Positions 20,680 to 34,370 of a stretch of DNA of 64,000 nt are shown one piece after another. The stretch covers positions 1 through 64,000 of the forward strand of contig NW_023501055.1 of assembly GCF_014066305.1 (NCBI RefSeq), given 5' to 3'. The position numbers were made by a program, and so were the translations under genes. The notes below the pieces were generated by a model that was not told where the DNA came from, made no database searches, and saw only the letters and a list, made by a program, of their open reading frames with translations. Position 1 is the first letter of the stretch. Each line of letters opens with the position of its first letter. The stretch is from Letharia columbiana (lineage: Eukaryota > Ascomycota > Lecanoromycetes > Lecanorales > Parmeliaceae).

Positions 20680-22195
20680 AAAACCTATAAATTAAATTTA
20701 TAAAGTTAAATTTTTTAAAATTAAATCGAATTTTAGCTTTAGCTCTAAGTTAAATCGAACTCTAATTACTTATTATATATTTTTAATCTACTTTTATTAT
20801 TATAAAATTAATTTAATCTATATAATATATAAATATATATATATAAAGAGAAACGCGCTAAGATCTAATTAGAAAGGTATATCGAATATAAAAAATTAAT
20901 TTATAATAATTATCTATAAAAAATAGAGAAAAACTATATTTTTATAATAAGAAGTATTAAAATATTAAAAAGAAATAAAGATAATATATTAATTAGTAAT
21001 ATAAATCTTATAATATCTATTATTATAGTAAAAATTTTCGAATAATAAAATAGCTATAGATATTAAATAGTTTTATTTATTTAAATATATATCGTTTAAT
21101 ATTTCTTCTATAGAGATCTAATTAGCTATAATTATTATAATAGATTTTTCTTTTATAATATTATTATAATAATATACTATATTAATATAATAGAGATAAT
21201 AAATTAAGTTATAATAATATTTTTCGTTTATTAAGTAATAATTTAATATAGAATTATAGAGAGTATATAATATGAAATCTTAAAGAGCTAAGTCGTATTC
21301 TTAATATTAAGAGTTTTATTATCGCTTAATTTCTTCGTAATATTCTTTATAATATTCTTCGTAATATTCTTCATATTTATCTATTATAGTTTCTTCTTTT
21401 ACTTTTTTTTTTATAAAGTATTAAATTAAGTAGCTAGCTAAGTAGCTAACTAAGTAAATAATTAAATAATTAATTAATAATCTAATTAAGTAAATTACTA
21501 AGCTAATAGAATAAATAGTATTAATTAAATAATTAATTAAATATCGCTAGCTTAAAAGAAATATATAGAAAGAAAAAAAATAGCTATAAATTTATTTAGA
21601 CTTTTTTTAAAAATCTTTTAATATATTTATAAGTAGTAATAAATAACTATTAGATTACGATCTTAATTACTAATAGTAATTAATTTAAAGATATTAATAG
21701 AAACTCTAAGAGGCGAATAAAAGAGTTATATATATCTAAAGCGTTTAATAACGTTTTCGTAAGGGGTATCGAGAATAATTATATTTATATTAATAAAATT
21801 AATAGAGTAATAAAAGAATAATAATTATATAAATAGATAAAAGAATTATTATTCGATCTCGAACGCGTTTAATATAACTATAATATTTAAATATTAATTT
21901 AATCTATTAATAGTAGATTAAACTTTATTATTTTTATAGCGTTAGAAAACGTATATTAAGCTCTATAATTTACTAAATTATAAAGAAATAGTATTTATAA
22001 AGAGCTGGTTATTTTAGAGTATAAAACTTTTATATATAAATTTTTAATAAGGAAGCTTAGAAGGGCTAGCGGGCTAATTTAATTAGTCTAGTTAAAAGAC
22101 GTAATAACTTTAAATTAATACTTAACTATATATATATAAATTTAAGATTTTCTAATTTAGCTCTATCTTATTCTATTATATATATTAATAACTTC
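20680..22195 (+). mobile_element. Long copy of the repeat family, RIP-degraded
   Basis: The head begins near 20,680 (AAACCTATAAATTAAATTTATAAAG) and the tail near 22,150 (AGCTCTATCTTATTCTATTATATATATTA). It has the same order of segments as 22,936-24,884 but far more TA-rich, and it carries no reading frames. Confidence 0.65.
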
Positions 22196-22249
22196 TATCT
22201 TTTAATAAGTAATAGCTAAATAAAAAGAGATTTCTAATATTTATATATT

Positions 22250-22845
22250 AAACGAGTAAAGGCCTATAAATTAAATTATATATTTTTTTTTAAATTAGAG
22301 CTATCGAGTAAATAGATAAGCGATCTTTAATAAGCGATATTTAAATTTCTTACGCTTTAATAAATATATAACTAAATTAAAAAAAATCTCTAAAAGCTTT
22401 TATTTCGTTTTATAATTTAAAAAAAAATCTTAAAATTTTAATAGAAAATAAAAAAGTTGTTTTAATATTAAATAATATATATCTAATTAGAGCTATTCGA
22501 CTATCGAGCGAACTTTAATAAGCGATATTTAAATTTATTATACTTTAATAATTATAAGATTAAATTTAAAAAAAAATTATCTAAAAGTTTATATTTTATT
22601 CTATAATTTAAGAAAAAATTTTAAAATTTTAATAGAAAATAAAAAAGTTATTCTATATATTAATAACGTACCTTATATCTATTTTTTAATAATTACGAAT
22701 ATTAATTTATTTACTCGCGATATCTAATTAAAAAGCGTAGATCTATCGAATTTATAATTAATTATATATATAAATTTAAGATTTTCTAACTTAGCTCTAT
22801 CTTATTCTTTTATATATATTAATATAAGATTTATAAAGAAGTTTT
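22250..22845 (+). mobile_element. Short (about 0.6 kb) copy of the repeat family
   Basis: Shares the head (GAGTAAAGGCCTATAAATT) and tail (TAGCTCTATCTTATTCTTTTATATATATTA) with the long copies. The interior instead holds two tandem units of about 190 bp, each with ATCGAG(C/T) and TAAGCGA words. It probably represents a non-autonomous derivative. Confidence 0.65.
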
Positions 22846-22935
22846 AGTCTAAAAAAATCTATATTATTCGAAGTCGCCTTTATCTTATTAGAAAATTCTA
22901 TTCTATTAATAAGTTAATAACTCTTTATAATGTAC

Positions 22936-24884
22936 AAGTAAAGGCCCATGAATTAAATTCATGGAGTTGGATTTTTCTAAGTCAAATCGAATTTTAGCCC
23001 TAGCCCTAAGTCAAATCGAACTCTGATCGCTTGCTGTGCGTTTTTGACCTACTTCTATTATTACAAAATTGATTTAATCTATGTAGTATATAGGTATATA
23101 TGTGCGGAGAGAGGCGCGCTAAGGCCTAATTAGGAAGGTGTAATAATTGCCTACAAAAAACAGAGAAAGGCTATGTCCTTATGGCAAGAAGTATCGAAAT
23201 ACCGGAAAGAAATGGAGACAACGTGCTAATTAGTGGTGTGAATCCCACAATATCTCCTGCCGCAGTGAAATTTTTCGAATAATGAAATAGCTGTAGACAT
23301 CGGACGGTTTCAATTCGTCCAAATATGCATCGTTCCGGAGTGATGATTTGATGTGGAACCGTGGAGAGCATATGACGTGGGATCTTGGAGAGCTGAGCCG
23401 TGTTCTTGACGATGGTGGCCTTGTTGCCGCTTGGTTTCTCCGCAGTGTTCTCCATAGTGTTCTCCGCAGTGTTCTCCGCATTTGCCTGTTGTAGTTCCTC
23501 CTCTTACTCCTTAATGTAGTGGGGATAATAGGCCAAGTTGCAGTGGTGTTCTCCGCTTACTGAGTGATGATTTGATGTGGAATCGTGGAGAGCATATGAC
23601 GTGGGATCTTGGAGAGCTGAGCCGTGTTCTTGACGATGGTGGCCTTGTTGCCGCTTGGTTTCTCCGCAGTGTTCTTTATAGTGTTCTCCGCAGTGTTCTC
23701 CGCATTTGCCTGTTGTAGTTCCTCCTCTTACCCTTAATGCAGTGGGGATGATAGGCTAAGTTGCAGTGGTGTTCTCCGCTTGCTGAGTGATGATTTGATA
23801 TGGAATCGTGGAGAGCATATAACGTGGGATCTTGGAGAGCTGAGCCGTGTTCTTAGTACTGGGGGCCTTGTTGCCGCTTGGTTTCTCCGCAGTGTTCTCC
23901 GCATTTGCCTGTTGTAGTTCCTCCTCTTACTCCTTAATGCAGTGGGAATGACAGGCCAAGTTATAGTGATGTTCTCCGCTTGCTGAGTGATGATTTGATA
24001 TGGAACCGTGGAGAGTATATGACGTGAGATCTCGGAGAGCTGAGCCGTGTTCTTGACGATGGTGGCCTTGTTACCGCTTAATTTCTCCGCAGTGTTCTCC
24101 GCATTTGCCTATTATAGTTCCTCCTCTTACTTCTCCTCTTATAGAGTATTAGACTATATAGTTAGCTAAGTAGCTAACTAAGTGAATTACTGAGCTGATA
24201 GGGTAGATAGTATTAACTAAGCGGCTGGTCGAGTAGTATGTAGGGGAGGATAATGGCTGTAAATCCGTTCGGGCTCTTTTTAAGGGCTTTCTAACGCGTT
24301 TATAAGCAGTAGTAGATAGCTGTTAGGCTCGCTTACGGCCTCGATTGCTAATAATAACGGATTCGCGTTAGTAGAGGCTCTAAGAGGCGGGCAAAAGGGG
24401 TGTACGTGTCTGAAGCGTTTAGTAACGTTTCCGCGAGGGGTATCGAGGACGATTATATTCATATTGGTAGAATTGATAGAATTAATAGAGTGGTGAAAGA
24501 ATAATAGTTACACAAACAAACAAATAGGTGAAAGAATTATTATCCGATCCCGGACGCGTCTGGTATGGCTATCATAACTACCATATTTGAATATTTATTT
24601 AATCCATCAATAGTAGGCTAAACTTCATTATTTTTACAGCGTTAGAAAGCGTAAACTAAGCTCTATAATTTACGAAATTATAAAGAAATAGCATCCGTAG
24701 AGAGCTGGTTATTTCAGAGTATAAAACTTCTATACACAAATTTTTAATAAGGGAGCTTAAGAGGGCTAGCGGGCTAACTCAGCCGGTCTAACTAAAGAGC
24801 GTAATAACCCTAAATTTATAATTGGCTATATATACAAATTCAAGGTTTTCTAGTTCAGCCCTACCTTATTCTTTTATATATACT
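22936..24884 (+). mobile_element. Best-preserved long copy of the repeat family (1.95 kb)
   Basis: Keeps CA and TG dinucleotides and a much higher GC content than its surroundings, so it has largely escaped RIP. The head AGTAAAGGCCCATGAATTAA contains the palindrome CCATGAATTAAATTCATGG. The tail is TTCAGCCCTACCTTATTC. No transposase or polymerase is recognisable and frames are below 95 codons, so it is non-autonomous. It contains the tandem array at 23,338-24,130. A second copy in the same orientation lies at 50,815-53,296. Confidence 0.75.
23338..24130 (+). repeat. Four-unit tandem repeat (200-224 bp units)
   Basis: Units begin at about 23,338, 23,562, 23,784 and 23,984 with GAGTGATGATTTGATGTGGAA or a variant. 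Each contains GAGAGCATATGACGTGGGAT, GAGCCGTGTTCTT and a run of 12-bp TTCTCCGCAGTG subunits whose number differs between units. Unit lengths differ mainly through the subunit number. There is no coding continuity. Confidence 0.85.
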
Positions 24885-25211
24885 GATAGATCTCTTAAAG
24901 CTATATTAAAGTACTATCGCGCTACTTTTCTTTTTTATTTATCTAAAATATAATCTATTATACTTTTAATTAACTCTAAGAAACCTCTAGTATATTATTA
25001 ATAAGATAAAGATCTTATAATTATATAATATCTAATTACTTCTCTTTATAAGTAAAAAGAAAAGAAATAATATTATTTAAAAGCCTTTTAAAAGAAAAGA
25101 AAGAGTTTTTAAATTATATATAAGAGAAAGAGTAAAGAGAAGAAATATATATTATTAGCTGAGAAGAAAGATAGTAATAACTTATTTCTATAGAATAATT
25201 CTATCGCTATT

Positions 25212-25590
25212 AATATATATAAAAGAATAAGATAGAGCTAAGCTTAAAAATCTTAAATTATATATATAGTTAATTATAAATTTAAAGTTACTACGCTCTT
25301 TAATTAGATCGATTAAATTATCGCGAATAAAAAAATAGATATACGTTATTAATATATAGAATAACTTTTTTATCTTCTATTAAAATTTTAAGATTTTATT
25401 TTTAAATTATAGAACGAAATATAGGCTTTTAAATAAAGAAAAAACGCTTAAATTTAGTCTTATAATTATTAAAGCGTAAGGGATTTAAATATCGCTTACT
25501 AAAGTTATCTTATTAAAGATCGCTTATCGATAGCTCTAATTAAAAAAATGATTATGAATTTAATTTATAGGCCTTTACTCGTAAGATTAT
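25212..25590 (-). mobile_element. Short copy of the repeat family, inverted
   Basis: The reverse-complement tail is near 25,215 and the reverse-complement head ends near 25,588 (AATTTATAGGCCTTTACTCG). The interior matches one TAAGCGA unit in reverse. Confidence 0.6.
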
Positions 25591-27270
25591 ATATAAATAA
25601 ATAAAAGTAAATAATAAAGAATCTATAAAATCGAATTAATAGTAATTAATTAATAAAGAACTCTTAAACTCTAGCTTCGACTTTTATATTATATATATTA
25701 AGAAAATATTATTATAAATAATAGCTAAATTAGCGTCTTATAATAGAAAAGCGATTAATAGAGAATAATAAGATTTTTATTATAGATATTACTTTTAAAT
25801 ATTAAGCGAGATATAAAGTAAAGTTAATAAAATAATTTTAAAAAAGAATATAAGAGAAGTTTATAAAGATTACTAAGCGAGATTACGCGAGTATTAAACG
25901 CCGTATAAAGAAGTACTTTAATTATAGATATAATTAGCTAAAATAGAATAAAAAAGTAGATTATAATTATAAGATATAAAAGAATATATAAACTTAGACG
26001 ATAGATAATTAAGATATAATAGTTTAAACCTTTAAGAAGAAGAAGAATATTAATAAAGTAGCTAAAGAAAAGAAGCTATAAAATTTATAAAATTACGATT
26101 AAGATTATAAGCGTTTAAATAAGAGAATAGATAATAAGAAGAGAAAAAATAATAATGATAATAATAATAATAATAATAATAAGAGTAGTATTAATAAGAT
26201 CTTAAATAACGACTTTTTTATACTATTTAACGATCTTTCTATATTATATAATCGCTCTATATCTAAACTCTTATTATTTAACTTATTAATATTAAAATTA
26301 AGATAAAAATCTTCTATTTTTAAAAACGATTCTATCTCTAATAACGGTTCTTTAAATCTACGTATATATACTATAATTAAGAATCTTAATAATATAAGCG
26401 AGCTATTTAGTATATTATATACATTTTTAAAAATTGAAAAAATTTGAAAAAGGAGAAATTTTTAATAAATCTTATAGAAAGAAGAAGAATTATAGAATTA
26501 TAGCTATTAAAGAAATTATTAAATTAGAAATAATTTTAACTATATATCTTAAATGTTTAATAAATTAATTTATAATATTTATATATTAATTATTAACTCT
26601 ATAACCGCTAGCTTAGTCTAATTAAACTCGAATATTATCTAATAAAATTTAAATAAATAAATAATTAGATATTATAATATATAATATTAAAGATTATTAT
26701 AATAATATAAAGAATTATTTAATTTATATTAGATATATAGAGGATTAAGTAAAATAACTTATTTTTATATTAACTAATAAGTAAAGGCCTATAAATTAAA
26801 TTTATGAAGTTAAATTTTTCTAAGTTAAATAGAGTTGAATTTTTTTAAATTAAATCGAATTTTAGCTCTAGCTCTAAGTTAAATCGAACTCTAATCGCTT
26901 ACTATACGTTTTTAATCTACTTTTATTATTATAAAATTAATAAAGAAGATAAAAGCTTTAACTCTAAGTTAAATTAAACTTTATTTACTTTCTATATAAT
27001 AAATAGATTATTTCTATTATTATAAATCGCTAACTAATTATATTCTTATCTAAAAAAGAAGTACTTACTTAATAATCTTATTTCTAATATATCTTATTAG
27101 TCGAGTAGATTATCTTTTTAATAGATTATTTAGAGTTATAATTAATAGATTAATCTTATTAATAATTTAGTTTAAAGCTATATATAATTAGCTATAGATA
27201 AAAATCTCGAGATATAAATATAGATTAACGTATTATAATAACTAGTTTTAAGATTTATTAATTATTATAT
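25591..27270. repeat. RIP-degraded AT-rich DNA with a solo family head
   Basis: No genes are seen. A head segment recurs at about 26,783-26,940 with an internal duplication (AAGTTAAATTTTTCTAAGTTAAATAGAGTTGAATTTTT). The rest is unassignable. Confidence 0.5.
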
Positions 27271-27279
27271 TAAAGAGTA

Positions 27280-30200
27280 AGGGCGTAGTTTACTAGCGAT
27301 TAGCTAGCGAATATAGACTATAAAAGACGTAGTATCGTTATAGGATTTAATAGTATATTTAATAATAGAACTAATCTCTAAGAAATACTAAAACTTCGAA
27401 GTATACGAAGTAAACCTATATTCGCCAAGCCCCTAGGTATATAAAACACGTTATTAAAACTAAACCCTAAAAGGGACTCTGACGTAGTATATGCGATGTC
27501 GGCGTCTTAATATAAATAGCGTCAAGGCCTATAACGCATTAGATCTAATAATTACCTTCTCTCTTAGATTTTAATTTCTAGACGCTTAAGTAAAGATAGA
27601 ATACTTATTAAAAAACCTTTAAATTCTAGTAGAGAAATAAGGGAAAAGAGTCGATTTATTAAGATTATAATATCGTTTTAATAACGCGATAGAATTAACC
27701 CTTACGCGCTATAGGCGCGTTACTAATATATTATATAATAATATTAATACTATCTTTAAGAATAATATCGTATTTATAATATTAATTAATAGTAATCTAT
27801 AGTAAGTCAATACGCTTAGTATTAACGTTTCTATAGCGCTAGTTAATAGCCTCTATAGCGAATAATATTAGATTTAAAAACTTATAATAAAATCTTAAAA
27901 ATCTAGTAAATAAAAGAAGGGAGAAGTTTTTTTTATAAATAACGTTATTTCTATAGTATATTACGTCTATAGCGAAATAACGTAATAATAACCTTTATTA
28001 TAAAAATTTAAAGGGAGTAATTAATAGAGCGACGCGTTCGCGATAACGCTCTTAATTATTAATTAATAATAGTAGAAATAATAACGATAGCTAGACGACG
28101 CGACTTAATAAATAGCAGTAAAATATTACCGCATCGCTATTATCTATATTACTAGATACTATTTACTAGTATTAACGCTACGATAAAGAATATAAAAACC
28201 CCTTTTAAATTATTTATTTTTATTCTTTATAACTTCTAACGTCTCTTTTATAAGTGCTTACTTTAGCGTAATAATATCGATATTAATACTAATATAAGTA
28301 TAGTATATCTTATTATATTAATAGTCTACTTCTCTTTATTATAAGTATTTTATTATTATTGATCGCGTTGATACGTAGACTAATAATTTTATAGTACTCT
28401 TTTTTAATAATAATAATAACTTTAATAATAAATATATAATCGCTTTATAAACGTAATTACTAATCCTTAACTATTCCCGCTACTATCGCTTTATATATAT
28501 AATTACTAATAAATTCTAGTGTCTAGTTTATTATATAAAACTTACTTTTATTAAAGCGACGATTTATATATTTAAGATAAGTCTTCTCTTTATAATAATT
28601 ATAAAACCGAAAGACGCGATATTAGTCGCTATATTAAAATTCCCTTATATCTTTAGACGTAAATAAGAAAATTAATATAGCGCTATCGCCGCGCTAAATA
28701 ATCTTAAAAGCTATCTTATTAACGGGCTAAGCTTAATAAGAAGATTACTTAATAATATAAGTTATAGAAATATACGATAGCGACGACTTCGGCCGCTCTT
28801 ATTATAATTATAGATTTTTAAAACTAGTTTATAGCGGTATATAAGCGTATAAAGAAATTAAAGAGAATAAACGAGTTATTAAAGAAGAAGCTTAAGAGCC
28901 TTCGTCGATATATAACGAATATCGACGAGTATTAACTCGAAGACTATACTTTAACTATCTCCTCGTTAAAGAATTAAATTAATAAACTCAACTCGACTTT
29001 TAACGCTAAGATAGCGGAGGATATTTAAATAATAATCTTTTTTTAGTAGTAGCGCTAACGTAAGGTTTTTAGGTAATTTTTTAATAGCTACTCTAGATAA
29101 AAATATATTTATATTAATAATATATATCTTAATACGATAAATTTTCTTTATAATAGAGTTTAGTAGATAGTTAAATAATATAATTATTTTATTAATTTAT
29201 ATCTTAATAATAATAAATATAGAGGAGTACGCGCGTAGTATAAGTATTATCTAGAAATATATCTAATCTAGTCGATAATTATATCTTATTTTATCGCTTT
29301 CGCTTACTCGTTATTAATCTATATAATTAATTAAACTCTTTAATAATAAGAGACTTATTATTTATTACTTAGTATTTTCACTTATTACTCGCCTATTTAT
29401 AGACTTAAATTAACTCGCTAATATTAATAAGTTTATTATTTAATAATTATTAATTATACTCTTCGCCTTAATTAATTTATTTAACTTTATACTAAACGCC
29501 TTTCTTATATTTAACCTTATTAATAATTTCTTTAATCTCTTAAAACTTATTATTATTAATAAAATCGAGAGTCTATATAAAGGCTTTCGCTATATTATTA
29601 TAATCGCGAAGATAATAAAGCTTAAATAACGATATATAAAAGATATTATAGATTTTATATATCGGGGGTAGAAGTAGGCGATATATCTACGCCTCTACCT
29701 TATCTATAATCCGAAATAATCTTATAAATTTATAAGATAACTTCTTATTTAGGCGTTTCTACTTTAGATTCTTAATCGCTAATATTATTAAATCGCTTAT
29801 ATTATAGCTTTAAGATTAATATATTTTATTATAATATTTAGATTAAGCCGTAACCGCGCTACGAAAGCACTCTATTATCTTATTTCTTAATGCTTATAAC
29901 TTCTTTATTCTATTATTTATAGCGGATATCTCCCCCTCGATAAAATCGTTTTCGATTTCTTAACGAATTTTAAGATAATATTCGTATATTAGAAAGAATA
30001 ATATCGTTTCGATAGAGGAATATCAACTATTTATATAAGCGAACTCTACTATTAATAGTTATTTTATCTAAATATTTTACTTATCGTTAATAAATACGCG
30101 TAAGAAATATTTTAGTATTTAATTTTATCGCTTAATTTATTTATTAATTTACGAATAAAAGGCGATATTTAGATATCGCTTAATTTTAAAATAGAAGTAA

Positions 30201-33200
30201 ATAGCGGACTAGAAGCTATTAATAAATATAGAGTCTTTATTATTAATAATATCGTTTAATATACTATAGCGATATACTATTTTAAAATAAAATACTTTCG
30301 CTAGCTAAGCGATATCGATTATAATAGATATAAAAATATATCTTATTATTTTTATAAATTAATTTATTATAACTAAAATAATATCGTAGATAATATCTTT
30401 ATATTTACTCGCTAATAAGTCGATAATAAAGTCTATAGAAATTTTCTTTTATAGCTTAATAGCGATAGAAAGCGAGCTTAATTCGCTATATAGATAATAT
30501 CGCGAAGCTTTAGTTCGCTAGTAAATATTATATATCTTAATATAGTCGATAATTTACTTTAGGCTTTTATTCTAATAGTATTTATAGATAAGTAGCTTAT
30601 ACGTCTTTATAGTGCTAAAGTATTCTAATAACGAATTATTATAATATTTACTAATAAGCTCTTTTCTTAAGATCTTATTTTTAGAGATATAAAGATAACT
30701 ATTATATCTTAATAGTCTCTTAAAATCTAAGATTTATATTTAATTATATATACGACGCTTAACCGCTAACTTATTAATATTAATTCGAAAAAAGCTTATT
30801 TAATTATTATAAACTTATAGATCTCGAATTAATATTTTTATTAATCTTTAAAATATATTATAAGTAATCTCTTATATGATCTTAAACTCTCTTCTAGAAA
30901 TAATTATTTAAATATTAATAATATAAAATATAAGTATTATCACCATTATAAGCTTCTTATTTTTTTATAACTATTTATTACTAATTTAAAGTACGAGCTT
31001 ATTCTATAGTATCGATAAAAGTTTAATATTTAACGATAAAATTTTTTTATAATTAAGACGTCGCGATAGCGGGTTAATAGAATTTAATTTATCTATTTAA
31101 TAAAAAATCTTAAAGTTATAAATAGCTAACTTTAGCGCTTAATAGACTTATCTAAAGTTTAATTTCTTCTACTTTATAAAGCTCTTAAGATTATTATAAT
31201 TCGTTAGAATCTTAATATAAAACGTATTACTTTTTAGATAGTAATATTATTATTTTATAGACGCTACGATAGCGAGTAGCTCTTAATTATAAATCTTATA
31301 ATTTTACTTTATAGAAATTATTTTCCTAGATTAGAATATTACTAGTCGTTAATAATTATTCTTATTCGATTACGAAAGTATAGTCTTTATATCGAAGTTA
31401 AAAGCGTCGGTCTTAAGATATAACTTTAAATTTAGATCGTAGTGGCGTAGAAATAACGCGGTTATAAAAGTATTTCGAAGCTATTAAAACGCTAGCTCCG
31501 CGTTATCTATTTATTTTAATAATTTAAATTTCTTATTATTTTTACTCCCTTTAAATAAGTTAATAAGTAACGCTATTATACTAAAATAGTTATAAATAAA
31601 TCGTTAATAGAAATTAATAAAGTCTAAAAAGACTTATATATTTTAATAACTTTTTAATTTTAGCTACTTCTTAATAATAGCGATATATTTTTAATTTATC
31701 GCGATACCTTCGATAAATACGATAAACTCTAGAAACTTAATCTATTTAATATAGAATTAATACTTTTTTAGATTAGCGTATAGTTGAAACTAGCGTAAAC
31801 GCTTAAGTACTTACTTAACGTATTATTAATACTTCGCTAAATTAGTATTATAAATTAAAATATTATCTAAATATACTATATATATTATATTTACTAGACC
31901 CGCAAGGGCTCTATTAATATATACTTAAAAAGTTATCGATATATTAACGAGCTTAAAAGATATAATTAAATATTCGAAGTAGCCGTAGTAACTACGAAAC
32001 GCTATTTTCTACTTATTATTTTCTTTAATTTAAATTTAATAATAGATATTCTTAAGATCTAGCTTTATAAAGACTTTAGCGTTATATAAGCGATTTAGAG
32101 TCTTAATAATTAAAGATAATAAGTATCGATTTTTAATAATTATTATATTTAGACCTTAATAATTAATATAAAAATAAAATCCTTTATTCTTTTTAAAAAC
32201 GAAAAGAATTAATATTTCGACTAAGAAAGTTAAATAATAGATCTAATTTTTCTAAAAAGAATTTTTTAAATAGCGTCGTAGCTTTATTAACTTCGTTTAA
32301 GATAGATTATATAAAGAACTATATAGCGGTTTTTTATCGCTCTTAATCTTAATAATATAATCTCTCTATTTAAGCGTAGATAAGATTTTTACTTTTTTAT
32401 TAGAAAAAACGTTATTAAACTCTAGTAACTTCTAAGAAAGCTCTAGACTACGCCTATTTTTTGATTCGCTTCGTATTACCGCGGCATATATAATTATAAA
32501 TATATTTAGCTTTTATTCGATAGTTCGAGTAAACTTAATCGATTTTTTAATCTATAATTTATTAGCGTTAATCTTAAATCGCTATTACTCCGCCGTTAAG
32601 TCTAATAATACTTATAATTAACTTAGTCTAAGTATATCTAATATAATATTAAGGCCTTTTTTAATTAATAATATAAAAAGTATATTATACTTTTTATTTT
32701 AATCTTAGCTATTTACTAACTAGTAGTTCAGCTAATACGCGCTATAGTAATATATACTTTAATCGCTTAACGCTTTCGATTATAATAAAATAATATCGCA
32801 AAATTTTAAGTTCTATTAAATTACGAACTTTTATGAAATTAAATTAATATATATTCTAATATCGAGTAGAGTAACGAGTTACCTCTATTTACTTTAAAGC
32901 TTTATTCACCCCTTTATAAAAATAGAAGAAATTATCTCTATTAATTATCGTTCTTATCTCGCTTTTAAGGCGATTATAAGGCTTAATCTTTTTTTGCTAA
33001 TACTATATCGATATAAACTATAGGCGATTTATCGAGATCTAGATACTTAGATATTTAATAACTTTATTTATTATAATAGAAATAACTATTTTTCTTATAA
33101 TTAGAATTAAAGGATTTAGCTTTACGCTTTATATTATTATCTTAGATACGCGCTATATAAGCGCCGTCGTTTAAAGCTAATTTAGATTTTAAAATTTAAT

Positions 33201-34084
33201 TCTTTAAAGATTTATCTTTAATAAATTTTCTTAAAGACTTCGAATAAGAATCGTTATCGAAGCGTACGCGTTTTAAAATCTTTTCCTATATAATAGCTTA
33301 AGTAAGAATTTTTTCTTATTATTTCGATATATTACTAGTACTTAGAATCTTATCTTTAAGCTCTAATTTAAACTTAGTTAAGAAGAAATTAATTTAATAT
33401 TTCTTAGAAAATAGAGTTATATAGGCCTTTAGCTCCTCTAAATAAACCTTAAAAATAGATATCTTCTAATTAAAGCGTTATTTAGCTTTCTCTTACTTTT
33501 TATATATAAGAAAATAGCGATTTATTAAATTCGCTATTAAATTAAGTAAAAACTACTTAAAGAATTCGAAAGTTATATTCTTTAGGCTATAAACTTAATA
33601 ATATTTATATTATTAAGTATTAAAATCGTCTTCTAAAAATTATATATAATAGATAATCTTTAATTAATTAGTAGTAAAATACTTAAAACTAAAAAAAACC
33701 TAAATTTCACCTCCCCAAAATAAAAAAAAAAATTCTTATTATAATTTTTTTAAAAAAAAAATTTTTTTTAAAAAAAAATAATTTTAATTAAAATAATTTT
33801 TTAAAAAAAAAAAAAAAAAAAAATAAAAAAAAAAAACCTACTCTTATAAAAAAAAAAAACTTAAAAAAAAAAACCAATAAAAAACAAAAATAAAAATAAA
33901 TTATTTTTTTTTTTTTAATCAACAATTTTAACCCCTACAATAATAAAAAAAATTTTTTATTAAAAAATTTTTTTTTTTTAAAAAAAAAAAAAAATAATTA
34001 AAAACAAAAAAAAACCCCATTATATTTTTTTTTTTTTTTTTTATAAAAAAAAAAAAAAAAAAAAAAATTTTAATAAAAAAAATA

Positions 34085-34133
<49 letters not shown>

Positions 34134-34143
34134 TTTAAAAAAA

Positions 34144-34182
<39 letters not shown>

Positions 34183-34189
34183 TAAAAAA

Positions 34190-34241
<52 letters not shown>

Positions 34242-34370
34242 GACCTATATCCCCAGCACTGGCACACAGTCGGGATATAGAACACGTTATTAAAATTGGA
34301 CCCTAAAAGGAACCCTAACGTAGCATATACGATGTCGGCGCCTTAACGTAAGCAGCGGCAAGGTTTATAA
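27280..34370 (-). mobile_element. Ty3/gypsy LTR retrotransposon, RIP-inactivated
   Basis: A direct repeat at about 27,440-27,530 and 34,262-34,365 (AACACGTTATTAAAA, GATGTCGGCG) marks the LTRs. Reading the minus strand, family motifs survive despite many stops. There is a Gag zinc-knuckle-like segment near 33,050-33,115, and a reverse transcriptase with FEYL, INRALAGLV and VYLDNILIY (near 31,850-31,880, the YxDD box with one change). RNase H follows with KTDAFNFD (31,398-31,415) and ELLAIV (about 31,270), then integrase from about 30,445 (SIDFIIDL) through SKYYNK (about 29,830) to near 29,640. The order RT, RNase H, integrase defines Ty3/gypsy. CA to TA changes are everywhere and it cannot be active. 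The function of 27.55-29.5 kb is unclear. The inner part of the right LTR is replaced by a low-complexity tract. Confidence 0.85.
33713..34240. repeat. Nearly pure A/T low-complexity tract, suspected artefact
   Basis: Long runs of A or T with irregular lengths, like 1,541-2,508, sit inside the LTR element and replace the expected inner LTR and leader. Poly-phenylalanine frames here are not genes. The normal sequence resumes sharply at 34,241. Confidence 0.6.

Noticed and set aside
22990..23015. CCCTAGCCCTAA resembling telomeric CCCTAA repeats
   Set aside because: Only two imperfect units, part of every copy of the repeat-family head and not a telomere.
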